From an uncultured Pelagibacteraceae bacterium (GTDB taxonomy: Bacteria; Pseudomonadota; Alphaproteobacteria; Pelagibacterales; Pelagibacteraceae): 64,000 nt of DNA. Made by a program: the position numbers and the translations under genes. This document shows, piece after piece, positions 54,525 to 63,114 of this stretch. The notes under the pieces were generated by a model. That model was not told where the DNA came from. It worked only from the letters and a program-made list of their open reading frames with translations, and did not search any database. The stretch covers positions 1-64,000 of the forward strand of contig CACJPA010000002.1 of the NCBI GenBank assembly GCA_902595105.1. Reading direction: 5' to 3'. Each line of letters starts with the position of its first letter. The stretch's first letter is position 1.

Positions 54525-55292
54525 ATGAAAAATTTCATAGAAGTAACAGAATTAAAAAAAGTATTTGGAAGCGGTGAAGATGAAGTTCATGCTTTTGGAC
54601 CTGCAACTATAAATATTAATTCTGGAGAATTTGTTTCAGTTTTAGGACCATCTGGGTGTGGAAAATCAACTCTAATGCTTATGGTTGCTGGATTATTAGA
54701 TTCAACAAGTGGAAAAGTAGAATTTGAAAAAAAACTTGTAAATGGACCTAAGACAGATATTGGAATAATGTTTCAAGATAATACCCTAGTTCCATGGCGA
54801 ACCGTTAAGGGCAACATTGAACTACAACTAGAGTTAAGAGGGCTTAATCTTAAAGATTATCAAGAACAAATTAATAATATTTTAAAGTCTGTAAATTTAG
54901 ATGATTTTGCAGATAGATTTCCCAATGAATTATCAGGAGGCATGCAGCAACGAGCTGCTTTTTGTCAAGCAATGATACATGACCCAAAAATAATTTTACT
55001 TGATGAACCTTTGGGTAAGTTAGATGCAATGACTAGAGAAAAAATTAGAGCAGATTTTCAAAAATTATGGATGGTTAAAAAACCAACAGTTATATTTGTT
55101 ACTCATTCTATTGAGGAAGCAGTACAGCTATCTAACAGGGTCATTTTGATTACACCAAGACCTGGTAAAATTGATAGAGAAATAAAAATAGACCTTCCAT
55201 ATCCAAGAGATTTAAACGTTAAAAGATCACCTAAATTTGCTGAATACGTGAATTCAATACAAGAAGTTTTCCATAAATATGGAGTAATTTAG
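54525..55292 (+). CDS. ABC transporter ATPase (SsuB/TauB-like)
   Basis: 255 residues. Walker A GPSGCGKST, Q-loop MFQDNTLVPWRTV, signature LSGGMQQRAAFCQAM, Walker B IILLDEPLGKLDA, switch His in VTHSIEEA. The VPWRTV word and the ending with IDLPYPRD are typical of nitrate/sulfonate/taurine-type importers. It works with the permease that follows after 15 bp and the binding protein upstream. Confidence 0.94.
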   Translation: MKNFIEVTELKKVFGSGEDEVHAFGPATININSGEFVSVLGPSGCGKSTLMLMVAGLLDSTSGKVEFEKKLVNGPKTDIGIMFQDNTLVPWRTVKGNIELQLELRGLNLKDYQEQINNILKSVNLDDFADRFPNELSGGMQQRAAFCQAMIHDPKIILLDEPLGKLDAMTREKIRADFQKLWMVKKPTVIFVTHSIEEAVQLSNRVILITPRPGKIDREIKIDLPYPRDLNVKRSPKFAEYVNSIQEVFHKYGVI

Positions 55293-55307
55293 AGATTAAT
55301 ATTAAAG

Positions 55308-56087
55308 ATGAAAAAATTTATTAAATGGGTCTTCAGCGGATGGATGTTGATTTTATTTTTTATAGGTTTTTTTTTGTTTTGGGAATATTCTATACCCTTA
55401 TTTGATATACCAAGATATATTTTACCATCTCCCTCAGAAATTGTTTTAAAAGGCTCTGCTGATTTAGATAAACTAATTTATTATACAGGTGTAACTGCTC
55501 TGGAAACTGTCCTTGGCTATATTATAGCTTTAATTTTAGGCGTAGGTTTTGGAATAGCTATTTCTTTTTCTTCTATATTAAGAAGAACTTTATATCCTTT
55601 TTTTGTTAGTATCGAGATGACACCCAAAATAGCCTTTGCGCCACTATTTATATCTTGGTTTGGCTTCGGTTTAATGCCTAAAGTAATTATTGTAGTCTTA
55701 GTTTGTTTCTTTCCCATAGTATTAAATGCAATTTTAGCATTTAATTCATTAAGTAATGAACTTACTCTATTTTATCAATCTACTGGCGCAAGTAGATTGA
55801 AAACATTCTTTTCAATTCGTTTGCCAGCTGCTTTACCTCAATGTTTTGTTGGTTTTAAATATGCGGCAATAAATGCAACAGTGGGAGCAACAATAGCAGA
55901 ATTTATTGGATCAGATAAAGGACTTGGTTTTTACATCTCTATCGTAACAGGGAATATGAGACCAGATTTAGCTTTTGCAGGAATATTTTTCTTAACAGTT
56001 CTAGGCTTAACAATATTTGGTTTTGTTACAATGATGGAAAAAATATTAATACCTTGGCATATATCAATGAAAAGAATTAATAAGTAA
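55308..56087 (+). CDS. ABC transporter permease (SsuC/TauC-like)
   Basis: 259 residues with about six membrane helices. The EAA coupling loop is YQSTGASRLKTFFSIRLPAALPQCFVGFKYA, and TPKIAFAPLFISWFGFGLMPK matches the family. It forms the homodimeric pore of the NMT1-type importer. A good AAGGAG ribosome site follows its end and serves the next gene. Confidence 0.93.
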   Translation: MKKFIKWVFSGWMLILFFIGFFLFWEYSIPLFDIPRYILPSPSEIVLKGSADLDKLIYYTGVTALETVLGYIIALILGVGFGIAISFSSILRRTLYPFFVSIEMTPKIAFAPLFISWFGFGLMPKVIIVVLVCFFPIVLNAILAFNSLSNELTLFYQSTGASRLKTFFSIRLPAALPQCFVGFKYAAINATVGATIAEFIGSDKGLGFYISIVTGNMRPDLAFAGIFFLTVLGLTIFGFVTMMEKILIPWHISMKRINK

Positions 56088-56098
56088 GGAGTGTAATT

Positions 56099-57061
56099 AT
56101 GGATTATGAAAATTTGAAAAAAAAACTAGAAGGTTGTTATGTAACTGTTCCAACTCCTTTTAAAGATATAGAAAATTTACCTTTAAACTTTGATGCACTT
56201 AAAGATTATGTAGAGTTTTTATTGGGTAATGGTTTAAATAATGAGAATTGTACATTACTTTTTGGTGGAGCAGCTGGTGATTTTTCAGCAATGAGTTTTG
56301 ATGAGAGGTTATCTTTAGCTAAAGAAAGTGCAAAAATAGTAAATGGAAGAACACCAATAGCTTTAGGAGGTCAAACAACGAATACTCAAGAATTAGAAAA
56401 ACTTGCAAATGTAGCTAAAGATTTTGGCTATGATTTTCTTCAAGTTTCCTGTCCTTTTTACTTCAAACATACTGAAGATGATTTTATTGAATATGTGAGA
56501 GCAGCATCTAGTGCAGCGGAAGGTGGACCGGGTATAATTTTATATAATACTTTTTGGACTTCAACTAGCGTTTCTAATCAACTTATTGAAAAAATAAAAG
56601 ATCTTCCTAATATTGTTGGATTAAAGTGGGCAACACCACGAACTGATGCAATGGAATTTGAAGATGTAACTTCAACTTATTCTAGTAGGTTTACAATAAT
56701 TGATAATAATTTATTTTTTCCTTACTCAGCAATGAAGCCATTAAATGCAAAAGCTTTTGAAGTTCATATGTGTAACTTTTGGCCAGAGTGGGGAGCAAAA
56801 TTAATTAATGAGGTTAAAAAGAAAAATTTTGAAGAAATTGCCAGAATGATGGTTGAAGAAGCTATGCCTTTTTATAAACTTTGGGTCGAAATTGAAACTG
56901 ATTATACATCTGGGGATGGTTATTTAGATAAACTTTGCATGGAATTAGTCGGGCTTCCATCAAGTAGATGTAGGCCACCAACAAGAGATATGCGTGAAAA
57001 ATATAGGCAAAAAACTCTTGATTATATGAAAAAAATTAAAGTTCCTCATTTAAAGTTTTAA
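56099..57061 (+). CDS. DapA/N-acetylneuraminate-lyase superfamily enzyme
   Basis: 320 residues, TIM barrel. Schiff-base Lys176 in NIVGLKWATP and the conserved Tyr149 in IILYNTFW are in place; the carboxylate-binding loop is GGAAGDFSAMS, a variant of the usual GTTGE. Members are pyruvate- or 2-oxo-acid-dependent aldolases and dehydratases (2-keto-3-deoxy-acid aldolase, KDG dehydratase, dihydrodipicolinate synthase). The operon context with an enolase-superfamily enzyme suggests breakdown of a 2-keto-3-deoxy acid. The AAGGAG Shine-Dalgarno just before ATG 56099 supports the start. Confidence 0.88.
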   Translation: MDYENLKKKLEGCYVTVPTPFKDIENLPLNFDALKDYVEFLLGNGLNNENCTLLFGGAAGDFSAMSFDERLSLAKESAKIVNGRTPIALGGQTTNTQELEKLANVAKDFGYDFLQVSCPFYFKHTEDDFIEYVRAASSAAEGGPGIILYNTFWTSTSVSNQLIEKIKDLPNIVGLKWATPRTDAMEFEDVTSTYSSRFTIIDNNLFFPYSAMKPLNAKAFEVHMCNFWPEWGAKLINEVKKKNFEEIARMMVEEAMPFYKLWVEIETDYTSGDGYLDKLCMELVGLPSSRCRPPTRDMREKYRQKTLDYMKKIKVPHLKF

Positions 57062-58251
57062 TGAGTAAAATTGAAAATATTAGAACAATTCTACTAAGCG
57101 CTGATTATGGCAGTAAAAATCATCCTGAAATTTTAGAGTGCTTTCCTAATGGCCCAAAAAGAACTATTGGATTAGTTGAGGTAACTCTTGAAAATGGAGT
57201 TAAAGGTTATGGTGAAGGTTATTTAGGTGTTTTTGCACCACAAGTTTTTAAATCTATCGTTGAACTATGTGCTCCTTACCTAATTGGAAAAGATGGGTTT
57301 AATATTTTAAGAAGATACAAAGATTTATGTAGTGTTTGTGATTATTGGTCATTACAAGGGGCCGCTAGGCACACTACAAGCGCAATTGAAATAGCTTTAG
57401 TTGATGCAAAATCTAAAACACAAAAATGTCCTGCATATAAATTATTTGGAAATAGTGAAAAAGAAAAATTAGAAGTCTATGGAAGTGGAGGAATTTGTGA
57501 CACAAAAGAACACTTTATAGAGGAACTAGAACTTTTAAAAAAACTAGGAATAAAAAAATATAAAATTAGAGCAGTTCCAAGTGATATAAATAAAACTGCA
57601 TGGGTACTTAAAGAAGCTAGGAAATATGAAATAGATGTAGGCATTGATATGTGCCAAAATCTTGCAGATCCACCTATAAATGCAGAAGACGTAATAAATT
57701 ATATTAACCATGTAAAAAATATTACAAAAGAAAAAATATTATTTTTAGAAGAAGCTGTTGGCCCAATGGATATAAAAGGATTTAAAAAATTAAAAGAAAT
57801 TCTTAATATAGATATTTGTGGTGGCGAAGTTATAACCACACCTTTAGAAATGATAGAAAGAATAAATCTAGATATATATAATTTTGTTCAACCAGATGCA
57901 TCAGTTATTGGAGGAATGCATGCTGTAAAAGAAGTGTTTGATAATTCAAAAATAAAACCTGTTGTACATGCTTGGGGAGGACCAGTGGCGATTATGGCAA
58001 ATTATCATGTTGCATTTGGATGTAATGGAAACCTAGTTGAATTTCCAATGATACCATACAAGCTCGAACCAATAATGTTTGGTGATCAAAAAATTATTGA
58101 AAATGGTTATCTTTTAAGGCCTGAAAATCCAGGGATAGGTATTACCATGAATGACAAAATCGAAAAAGATTTTCCATTTGATAAAGAGTCAGTGTATTCG
58201 TGTGTTGTTGTTGATAGAGGTCAGCCAAAGGATTCTTTTTGGAAAGAATAA
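57061..58251 (+). CDS. Mandelate racemase/muconate-lactonizing family (enolase superfamily) enzyme
   Basis: 396 residues. Acid-base Lys168 (K-I-R), three metal-ligand acids D196 (VGIDMCQN), E230 (FLEEAV) and E256 (CGGEV), and the His303-Asp279 dyad (VHAWGG, QPDASVIGG) are all present, as in mandelate-racemase-subgroup acid-sugar dehydratases. The probable reaction is removal of water from, or racemisation of, an organic acid. Overlaps the DapA-type gene by one base, pairing dehydratase with lyase, the order used in non-phosphorylated sugar-acid catabolism. Confidence 0.9.
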   Translation: MSKIENIRTILLSADYGSKNHPEILECFPNGPKRTIGLVEVTLENGVKGYGEGYLGVFAPQVFKSIVELCAPYLIGKDGFNILRRYKDLCSVCDYWSLQGAARHTTSAIEIALVDAKSKTQKCPAYKLFGNSEKEKLEVYGSGGICDTKEHFIEELELLKKLGIKKYKIRAVPSDINKTAWVLKEARKYEIDVGIDMCQNLADPPINAEDVINYINHVKNITKEKILFLEEAVGPMDIKGFKKLKEILNIDICGGEVITTPLEMIERINLDIYNFVQPDASVIGGMHAVKEVFDNSKIKPVVHAWGGPVAIMANYHVAFGCNGNLVEFPMIPYKLEPIMFGDQKIIENGYLLRPENPGIGITMNDKIEKDFPFDKESVYSCVVVDRGQPKDSFWKE

Positions 58252-58314
58252 TTGTAAAAAAATGATTATAAAGCAAACTAGGTCGAATACTGGTAATCGA
58301 TCAATATAAAATTT

Positions 58315-59244
58315 ATGAATATCTATATTGCATGTGAATTAAATTATTTAGAAAAAAAGATTATTAAAAAAAATTTAAAAAGACACAATTTATATTTTTC
58401 TAATCTAAGATTTAAAAAAATTGCTGATAAAAATTTCCTCAAATGTGAGATTGTATTTGGAAATATTCCATCAGATTGGATAAAGCAAAGTAGCAAAATA
58501 AAATGGATTCAATTAGAATCAACAGGCTTTGGTGAATATTCTAATGTTAAAAAAAATTTTTTAAACAAAGATGTAATCATTAGTAATTTAAAAAGTTTTT
58601 TTGCACACCAAGTAGCACAGACAGTAATGGCAGGGATTTTTTCTTTTTATAGAGGTTTGGATAGTTTCACTTTGTTAAAAAAAGAAAAAAAATGGATTGG
58701 TGACCCAATTAGAGCTAAATTAGAAATATTAAATGATAAAAATATTTTATTTTTTGGTAAAGGATCAATAAATCGGGAAATAGCAAAATATATAAAGTTA
58801 TTTAATTGTAAATACTCATTTATTGACTCAAATTCAAAAAAAAGTTTTATTATTAAAAAGTTAAAAAAAGCTGAAATAGTAATCTGCGCACTTCCTGGAA
58901 CTTTAAAAACTAAAATGCTCTTTAATAAAGAATTAATTAACAGTTTATCAAAACAAAGTATTTTAATTAATGTTGGTCGAGGCAATTTAATTAATGAAAA
59001 ATATCTAATTAAAAAACTTAAAAATAATTTAATAAAGGGTGCTGTTTTAGATGTTACAGCTGAAGAGCCGTTAAGAAAAAATAACATTCTATGGTCTTGT
59101 CCAAATTTAATACTTACCCAACATACTGGAGGGGGATATAAAAATGAGATGATGGATAAAATTAACTTTTTCCTAAATAATTTTCAAAATTATTTAAAAA
59201 ATAGTAAGGTATTAAATAAAATTAACCCTAAGAAGGGTTATTAA
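58315..59244 (+). CDS. D-2-hydroxyacid dehydrogenase-like protein
   Basis: 309 residues. A Rossmann domain with a weak GxGxxG (ILFFGKGSINREIAKYI), catalytic Arg in NVGRGNLINE, Glu in DVTAEEP and His in TQHTGGG. This is the 2-hydroxyacid dehydrogenase layout, but the glycine loop is degenerate (GKGSIN). It probably reduces or oxidises a short 2-oxo acid formed by the upstream lyase. It follows the enolase-type gene by 63 bp and ends within a hairpin. Codon use is more A-rich and lysine-heavy than in its neighbours. Confidence 0.82.
   Translation: MNIYIACELNYLEKKIIKKNLKRHNLYFSNLRFKKIADKNFLKCEIVFGNIPSDWIKQSSKIKWIQLESTGFGEYSNVKKNFLNKDVIISNLKSFFAHQVAQTVMAGIFSFYRGLDSFTLLKKEKKWIGDPIRAKLEILNDKNILFFGKGSINREIAKYIKLFNCKYSFIDSNSKKSFIIKKLKKAEIVICALPGTLKTKMLFNKELINSLSKQSILINVGRGNLINEKYLIKKLKNNLIKGAVLDVTAEEPLRKNNILWSCPNLILTQHTGGGYKNEMMDKINFFLNNFQNYLKNSKVLNKINPKKGY
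59221..59240 (-). terminator. Hairpin overlapping the 3' end of the dehydrogenase gene
   Basis: TAACCCT (59223-59229) / AGGGTTA (59234-59240), loop AAGA. On the minus strand it is followed by an AATTTTATTT stretch, so it more likely ends the convergent minus-strand operon (63939-59324). Plus-strand U-run is poor. Confidence 0.5.
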
Positions 59245-59276
59245 AAAATTTATTGTATTTACAATTAAATTAAGAT

Positions 59277-59321
59277 TTATTGTCCAAGAGCTTCTTTAGC
59301 TTCATCATTGTTATCTGTCAT
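59277..59321 (-). other. 14-codon micro-ORF after the Gfo/Idh gene
   Basis: ATG 59321 to TAA 59277 reads MTDNNDEAKEALGQ and starts 2 bases after the TGA of the Gfo/Idh gene (59324). It could be a leaderless tail-end peptide, or the stranded beginning of a lost gene. Too short to call a gene with any confidence; recorded because its composition is protein-like. Confidence 0.2.
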
Positions 59322-59323
59322 AT

Positions 59324-60403
59324 TCAATTATTTAACGGCAACCAAGAATTATATAAAGGATTATCTTTATTGATTGAAAGTTTAATATTTTTATTTTGTC
59401 TAGACGAGTCGTAAACAGCGGTTACAAATTCTAAAGATTTTCGTGCATCAAGTAGTGTCACTTCATCACTTGGTGATCCATCTAGTTTATTTGCAATTTC
59501 TTCAAACATTCCTGCATACCAGGATTTTGGTTCTTTTACTTTTGATAGCACTTCATCAATTTGAGTTTTGGTTATAGGAGCTCTTGGTAAAAAATTCCAT
59601 TTATCATCAGCTGGGTTATAAGGTTTATCAGGAGAAGCACTTGACTCAGCTGTAAATCCTTCAAAACAAAATCGAAGTCTACTAGTATCATTTGCAGCAC
59701 CTAAAGTAATAGAACTTGTAACTAGAGATCCATTTTTCATTTCAATTGAAAGTGCAGCACAATCTTCTACCTCGATATCATTTACTCTAGTTGCTAATTT
59801 TGCAAATACATTTGAAACAGGACCCAAAACCATACTTACCAAATCATGAATGTGAATTGAATGACTTAATATTGCGCCACCTTGTTCACCTTTCCAGGTA
59901 CCTCTCCAGGGTTTAGAGTAATAATTTTTTCCTCTATTCCAATGAGTTTCTAAAGAAGCAACCAAGGGTTTTCCTGCTAAACCAGATTTCATTAGTGCTT
60001 TTAACTTTGAAAATCCTAGACCATATCGATATTGGAAAACTGGAAAAATAATTTTACCCGTTTCTTTACTGATTTTTTCTAATTCGTCGACTTCTTTTAG
60101 ACTTGATACTAATGGCTTTTCACAAATTACATGCTTTCCTGATTCCATAGCTTTTTTACAGGCTGAAAAATGTAAGTGGGGTGGGAGACAAATATCAATT
60201 ATATCAATTTCTTTAATTTTTAATATATCGTCAAAGTTAAGAGAAACTTTTGTATCAGTATTTGAATTTAATATTTTATCAATAGCTTCTCTAGTTAAAC
60301 CACATAAAGTGTGAACATTAAATCTATCTTTTAATTTTTGTAAATCTTTATAGTGCTTAGCACCTATGTTGGTTCCTATAATTGCAACTTGATATTTTTT
60401 CAT
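59324..60403 (-). CDS. Gfo/Idh/MocA family oxidoreductase (1)
   Basis: 359 residues. Rossmann start QVAIIGTNIGAKHYKDL (a variant of GxGxxG), the family's ICEKPLVSS (EKP), and the C-terminal beta-domain with GGAILSHSIHIHDLVSM, carrying the conserved catalytic His. It oxidises or reduces a sugar or cyclitol with NAD(P). The gene is last in the minus-strand operon, overlapping the second Gfo/Idh gene by 4 bp. Two different family members side by side suggest successive or alternative sugar oxidations. Confidence 0.9.
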   Translation of the reverse strand: MKKYQVAIIGTNIGAKHYKDLQKLKDRFNVHTLCGLTREAIDKILNSNTDTKVSLNFDDILKIKEIDIIDICLPPHLHFSACKKAMESGKHVICEKPLVSSLKEVDELEKISKETGKIIFPVFQYRYGLGFSKLKALMKSGLAGKPLVASLETHWNRGKNYYSKPWRGTWKGEQGGAILSHSIHIHDLVSMVLGPVSNVFAKLATRVNDIEVEDCAALSIEMKNGSLVTSSITLGAANDTSRLRFCFEGFTAESSASPDKPYNPADDKWNFLPRAPITKTQIDEVLSKVKEPKSWYAGMFEEIANKLDGSPSDEVTLLDARKSLEFVTAVYDSSRQNKNIKLSINKDNPLYNSWLPLNN

Positions 60404-61410
60404 TTTGTTTCAGCTTTTAACTGTGCTTTTATTGCAAGTTCCATTGAAAGATAAGTTAATTCCTGCGGGCAAGCAGTTTCAGTTCTATTGATTACATCAT
60501 TTATTAAATTTCTAAAGTAGGGCAGTTTCATATCAGAGCAATCGATGTATTTTAATTCTTCACTATTAGCTAAATATAAATGATTACCTTTTTCTGATTT
60601 TGCTAAATCTGTATATTTTCTTATTTCTATATAACCTTTATCTCCTAGGATTAATAATCTTCCATCTCCCCATGTTGGAAGTGCATCTGGGGTAAACCAA
60701 TCTAATCTTATGTAACCATGTCCACCATTACCAGTAAGATTAACCTCTCCAAAATCTTGAAAACCAGACTTTTCCTTTTTGGTAGTATTTTCTACAAGAG
60801 CATGATTAATTTTTGCTTCGCTTGAATTTGTAAATACTAAAAATTGATGAATTTGATGTGAGCCTATATCAGTAATTATCCCACCATAACTATCTCTATC
60901 ATAAAACCAATCAGGTCTTTCATAATTTCCTTGTCTGTGAGGACCGGTTCCAATTGTTTGCTTTACTTTACCGATTTTTCCCTCGTTAACTAATTCTTCA
61001 GCTTTGGCAACTGCCGCAACGTGAAATCTTTCTGAAAAATTAACTGACCATATTTTTCCAGTTTCTTTTACAGTTTGTTTAAGCTCGTTTAATTGGTCTA
61101 AAGTAGTACAACCAGGTTTATCGACCATTACATCTTTTCCAGCTTTTAAAGCTTCTATTGAATTATGAGCTCTATCTTTTGGAACCGAAGATATTAAAAT
61201 CATATCAATAGATGGATCATTTAATATTTCTTCCTTATTTTCTTTTCTCTTAATATTAGGATATTTTGTATTAAATTCTTTCAAAGTTAATGGATTACCC
61301 TCGGTCCAAAAATAATCACAAACACATGCTTCTTTTAACATTTCATCCAACATGTCAAAGATATGACCATGATCTATACCTATAATTCCAAGATTGATTG
61401 CTTTTTTCAT
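60400..61410 (-). CDS. Gfo/Idh/MocA family oxidoreductase (2)
   Basis: 336 residues. Start NLGIIGIDHGHIFDMLDEM lacks the usual GxGxxG third glycine; the EKP motif is DKP (VMVDKPGCTT). The C-terminal domain holds YDRDSYGGIITDIGSHQIHQFLVF with the catalytic His. Substrate likely a sugar-like compound; redox cofactor use is uncertain given the altered dinucleotide loop. Sandwiched with 4-bp overlaps between the TPR-glycosyltransferase gene upstream and the first Gfo/Idh gene downstream. Confidence 0.88.
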   Translation of the reverse strand: MKKAINLGIIGIDHGHIFDMLDEMLKEACVCDYFWTEGNPLTLKEFNTKYPNIKRKENKEEILNDPSIDMILISSVPKDRAHNSIEALKAGKDVMVDKPGCTTLDQLNELKQTVKETGKIWSVNFSERFHVAAVAKAEELVNEGKIGKVKQTIGTGPHRQGNYERPDWFYDRDSYGGIITDIGSHQIHQFLVFTNSSEAKINHALVENTTKKEKSGFQDFGEVNLTGNGGHGYIRLDWFTPDALPTWGDGRLLILGDKGYIEIRKYTDLAKSEKGNHLYLANSEELKYIDCSDMKLPYFRNLINDVINRTETACPQELTYLSMELAIKAQLKAETK

Positions 61411-63110
61411 GTTAATTTTTTATTCAAATTTTCAAAAATTTCGTGTTCAACATTTTTCCAGTTATTAAATTCTTTTTGATGAAATAGCTTAACTGTATTG
61501 TATGGATTTATTTTATAAAATTCTCCCCATCTCCAATCAGGATATAGATTTAAAATACCCCAAGTTTCTTGATTTAATGATGCGGACAAATGTAGCAAAA
61601 ATGTATCTGAAGAAATTACTAAATCTAAATTAGGTATAATGTATGAAATTTCATTTAAATCATATTTACTAAAATCAATTATATCTGATGATTTGAAAAA
61701 ATCTAAATCTCTATCCCAAATTTCACCCTGAAGATTATAAAAATTTATATCTAAAGAAAATATTTTTTCCAATGACTTTAAAGGTATTGATCTAAATGGT
61801 TCATTAGGTCCATTAAAAGATCCAGACCAAGCTATACCAACATTTAATTTTGTTTTGTTAATTTCTTTTTTCCAATTATCTACAGAATTTTTTTCAAATC
61901 TTATTAAATTTTCATCACTACTTATACGATTTTTATAAAAATACTTTAACAACGAACCAAGCGAGATTTTGTAGTCAAATTTTTTGATTTTAATAGTTTC
62001 ATTATTTTCAATATCAAGATTTTCAAAATCTGTCTTAAACAAGTTTTGAATTTTTTTTGGTACAACTAGAATTACTTTTTTAGAAATTTTTAACAGGGGA
62101 ATAATAAATTTAGAGAATTGAATAGTATCACCCAATCCTTGCTCATTATAAACAGCAATTACTTTTGACCTTAAATCTTCTCCTCTCCACTCCTTTACTT
62201 CAGAAAAAAAATTTTGAATTTTTGATGGTCTATGCTCATAATATTTCCATCCAAGTTCAAAATTACCTTCATATAAATATCTCATACCTAAAAAATTGAT
62301 AAAATTTTCATTTTTTTTAATTATATTTTCATTTTCTTTAAGAAGTGCTTTTGCATCTTCTATTCTTCCTATGGTGAAATATATTTTTATTAATTTGGTC
62401 AAAAATCTAATTTGATTTTTGTTAGATTTTAAAATTTCAACTGCTTTTTCAATTTGGTTTTTAATAAATAAATAGTTAGCTTTATTAAATAAAAACTCAC
62501 TAAAGTTAGGGTCTATAATTTCTGCTTTTTTATAATAAAAATCTGAATTTTTCTCATCTCTAAGTTCTATATAGTTTGATAGAAGATTATTTATGATTAT
62601 TTTATCATTTTGATCTAAATTAAATGCTTCTAAAAAATACTTAATTGATATTTTTGGTCTATTCTTTTTTAAGTAAATATTTCCAATATTGTTCAATGCA
62701 TACTTTTTCTCTTTCCCATTTAAATTAATACAATTTTCATAATATTTAATCGCTTCATCAAATTTATTGTTAATTTCTAATGCATAGGCAAGTTTATAAT
62801 AAGACGATGGATTCTTATTATCTTTATCGACAAGCTCATTAGCTATGGAAAGCATTTCATTTATTTTTTTTTTTTTATGATAAACCGTATAAAGATTTTT
62901 TAGTGGATCTAAAAATGACTTATTAATTTTGATTGAGTGGAGAAAACTATTTTCAGCCATCTCTAAATCATTTTTTAAAAGATAAACAACACCTTTTAAA
63001 TTAAAGATTATATCACTATTTTTTTTATTCTGATATAATTTGCAAAGCTTTAAAGCTTTATCTAAATCTTTTTCGTTTATACTTTGGATTATATTTTTTA
63101 GGTTTGACAT
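61407..63110 (-). CDS. TPR-repeat protein with a C-terminal glycosyltransferase-like domain
   Basis: 567 residues. Residues about 1-260 are TPR-like units (e.g. PSSYYKLAYALEINNKFDEA, YALNNIGNIYLKKNRPKIS). Residues about 300-567 resemble GT9/heptosyltransferase-type or OGT-like domains: VIAVYNEQGLGDTIQFSKFI, NVGIAWSGSFNGPNEPFRSI and DLVISSDTFLLHLSASL. Such fusions in marine alphaproteobacteria probably modify surface polysaccharide or protein. Overlaps its downstream neighbour by 4 bp, in a possible cell-surface or osmolyte operon with PhyH and Gfo/Idh genes. Confidence 0.85.
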   Translation of the reverse strand: MSNLKNIIQSINEKDLDKALKLCKLYQNKKNSDIIFNLKGVVYLLKNDLEMAENSFLHSIKINKSFLDPLKNLYTVYHKKKKINEMLSIANELVDKDNKNPSSYYKLAYALEINNKFDEAIKYYENCINLNGKEKKYALNNIGNIYLKKNRPKISIKYFLEAFNLDQNDKIIINNLLSNYIELRDEKNSDFYYKKAEIIDPNFSEFLFNKANYLFIKNQIEKAVEILKSNKNQIRFLTKLIKIYFTIGRIEDAKALLKENENIIKKNENFINFLGMRYLYEGNFELGWKYYEHRPSKIQNFFSEVKEWRGEDLRSKVIAVYNEQGLGDTIQFSKFIIPLLKISKKVILVVPKKIQNLFKTDFENLDIENNETIKIKKFDYKISLGSLLKYFYKNRISSDENLIRFEKNSVDNWKKEINKTKLNVGIAWSGSFNGPNEPFRSIPLKSLEKIFSLDINFYNLQGEIWDRDLDFFKSSDIIDFSKYDLNEISYIIPNLDLVISSDTFLLHLSASLNQETWGILNLYPDWRWGEFYKINPYNTVKLFHQKEFNNWKNVEHEIFENLNKKLT

Positions 63111-63114
63111 AATT

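Noticed and set aside
58647..59087. 146-residue minus-strand frame opposite the 2-hydroxyacid dehydrogenase
   Set aside because: Leu/Phe/Ser-rich shadow of a Lys/Asn-rich gene; the plus frame carries the catalytic Arg, Glu and His.
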